A stretch of 63,807 bases of DNA from Solirubrobacteraceae bacterium (GTDB lineage Bacteria; Actinomycetota; Thermoleophilia; Solirubrobacterales; Solirubrobacteraceae), in assembly GCA_025934395.1 (NCBI GenBank), contig JAICYC010000011.1:1-63807 (forward strand), in the 5' to 3' direction. The notes under the pieces are model-generated. The model saw only the letters and a list, made by a program, of their open reading frames with translations. It did not search any database and was not told the DNA's origin. Shown one piece after another: positions 63,539 to 63,807 of this stretch (within the stretch, counting starts at the first letter, position 1; each line of letters begins with the position of its first letter). The translations under genes were made by a program, and so were the position numbers.

Positions 63539-63807
63539 CTAGTAGCGGTAGTGGTCCGACTTGTAGGGTCCCTCGACGGGCACGCCGATGTAGGCGGCCT
63601 GGTCCTCGGAGAGCTTCGTGAGCTTCACGCCGAGCGCGTCGAGGTGCAGCCGGGCGACCTTCTCGTCGAGGCGCTTGGGCAGCACGTAGACCTTCTTCTC
63701 GTACTCGCTGTTCTTGGTGAACAGCTCGATCTGCGCGATCGTCTGGTTGGAGAACGAGCTGCTCATCACGAAGCTCGGGTGGCCGGTGGCGTTCCCGAGG
63801 TTCAGCA
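63539..63807 (-). CDS. ahcY: adenosylhomocysteinase, 3' end only
   Basis: The last 89 codons of S-adenosylhomocysteine hydrolase, cut by the window edge. Visible are [40 protein letters not shown] and the conserved C-terminal tail YKSDHYRY, whose Lys and Tyr contact NAD of the partner subunit. The enzyme hydrolyses S-adenosylhomocysteine to adenosine and homocysteine in the methyl cycle, which suits a neighbourhood rich in methyltransferases. Confidence 0.95.
   Translation of the reverse strand, partial: LNLGNATGHPSFVMSSSFSNQTIAQIELFTKNSEYEKKVYVLPKRLDEKVARLHLDALGVKLTKLSEDQAAYIGVPVEGPYKSDHYRY

Overview
The window is a GC-rich (about 70 percent by eye) chromosomal segment. Its codon use, its many GTG/TTG starts, and families such as an NhaA-DsbA fusion, an R2lox-like oxidase, CtaG and paired LuxR/cupin genes point to an actinobacterium, most likely Thermoleophilia/Solirubrobacterales. 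That placement is inferred from gene content, not from a marker search. A recurring trait is a TANNNT -10-like hexamer 6 to 10 bases before the start codon, which implies many leaderless or nearly leaderless mRNAs (for example tetR, trmO, smpB, secA, prfB and an M16 peptidase).

Layout. 147-1155 is an intact-looking IS982-type insertion sequence. 1203-9720 holds housekeeping and redox genes: a lactonase-like metallo-hydrolase divergent from a TetR regulator, an SQR-like flavoprotein, nitronate monooxygenase, an ArsC-like protein, an aldo/keto reductase, an NhaA-DsbA fusion and a peroxiredoxin-like protein. 10060-20864 carries a secreted CocE/NonD hydrolase, RidA, TrmO, a fatty acid desaturase, a GNAT protein and two copies of a LuxR-regulator/cupin cassette. 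20894-31560 is the most unusual part. A forward operon (dehydrogenase, degenerate 6-pyruvoyl-tetrahydropterin-synthase-like protein, glycosyltransferase, methyltransferase) converges on a reverse operon (CDP-alcohol phosphatidyltransferase fused to a sulfatase-like domain, UPF0104 membrane protein, RibD-type reductase, GTP cyclohydrolase II), with more methyltransferases at the edges. Together they look like a pathway for a GTP-derived and possibly lipid-linked product.

31584-37253 carries a cupin, the R2lox-like ferritin-fold protein, a secreted beta-propeller protein and two converging class III cyclase-like proteins. 37365-44757 looks like a set of integrated cassettes beside the tmRNA gene: the last 16 bases of ssrA recur at 37365, and a 13-base core recurs at 42173. 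The cassettes carry a secreted lipase-like protein, an aldo/keto reductase with an MmyB-type regulator, a PH-domain membrane protein beside a gene fragment, and an IS3-family element whose transposase has an in-frame amber codon.

44758-55216 is conserved core. It contains ssrA (tag ADSHEYALAA), an M50 protease, smpB, rnr and ctpA, which together cover ribosome rescue, nonstop mRNA decay and tagged-protein decay. An M16 peptidase, an Xre/nucleotidyltransferase toxin-antitoxin-like pair, and nadA, nadC and prfB follow; prfB keeps its programmed +1 frameshift. 55278-63807 has a SnoaL-like protein, secA, a secreted esterase, a short hpf, ctaG, an NDP-sugar pyrophosphorylase and the 3' end of ahcY. 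A long imperfect hairpin lies between the last two and covers the ribosome binding site of the sugar gene.
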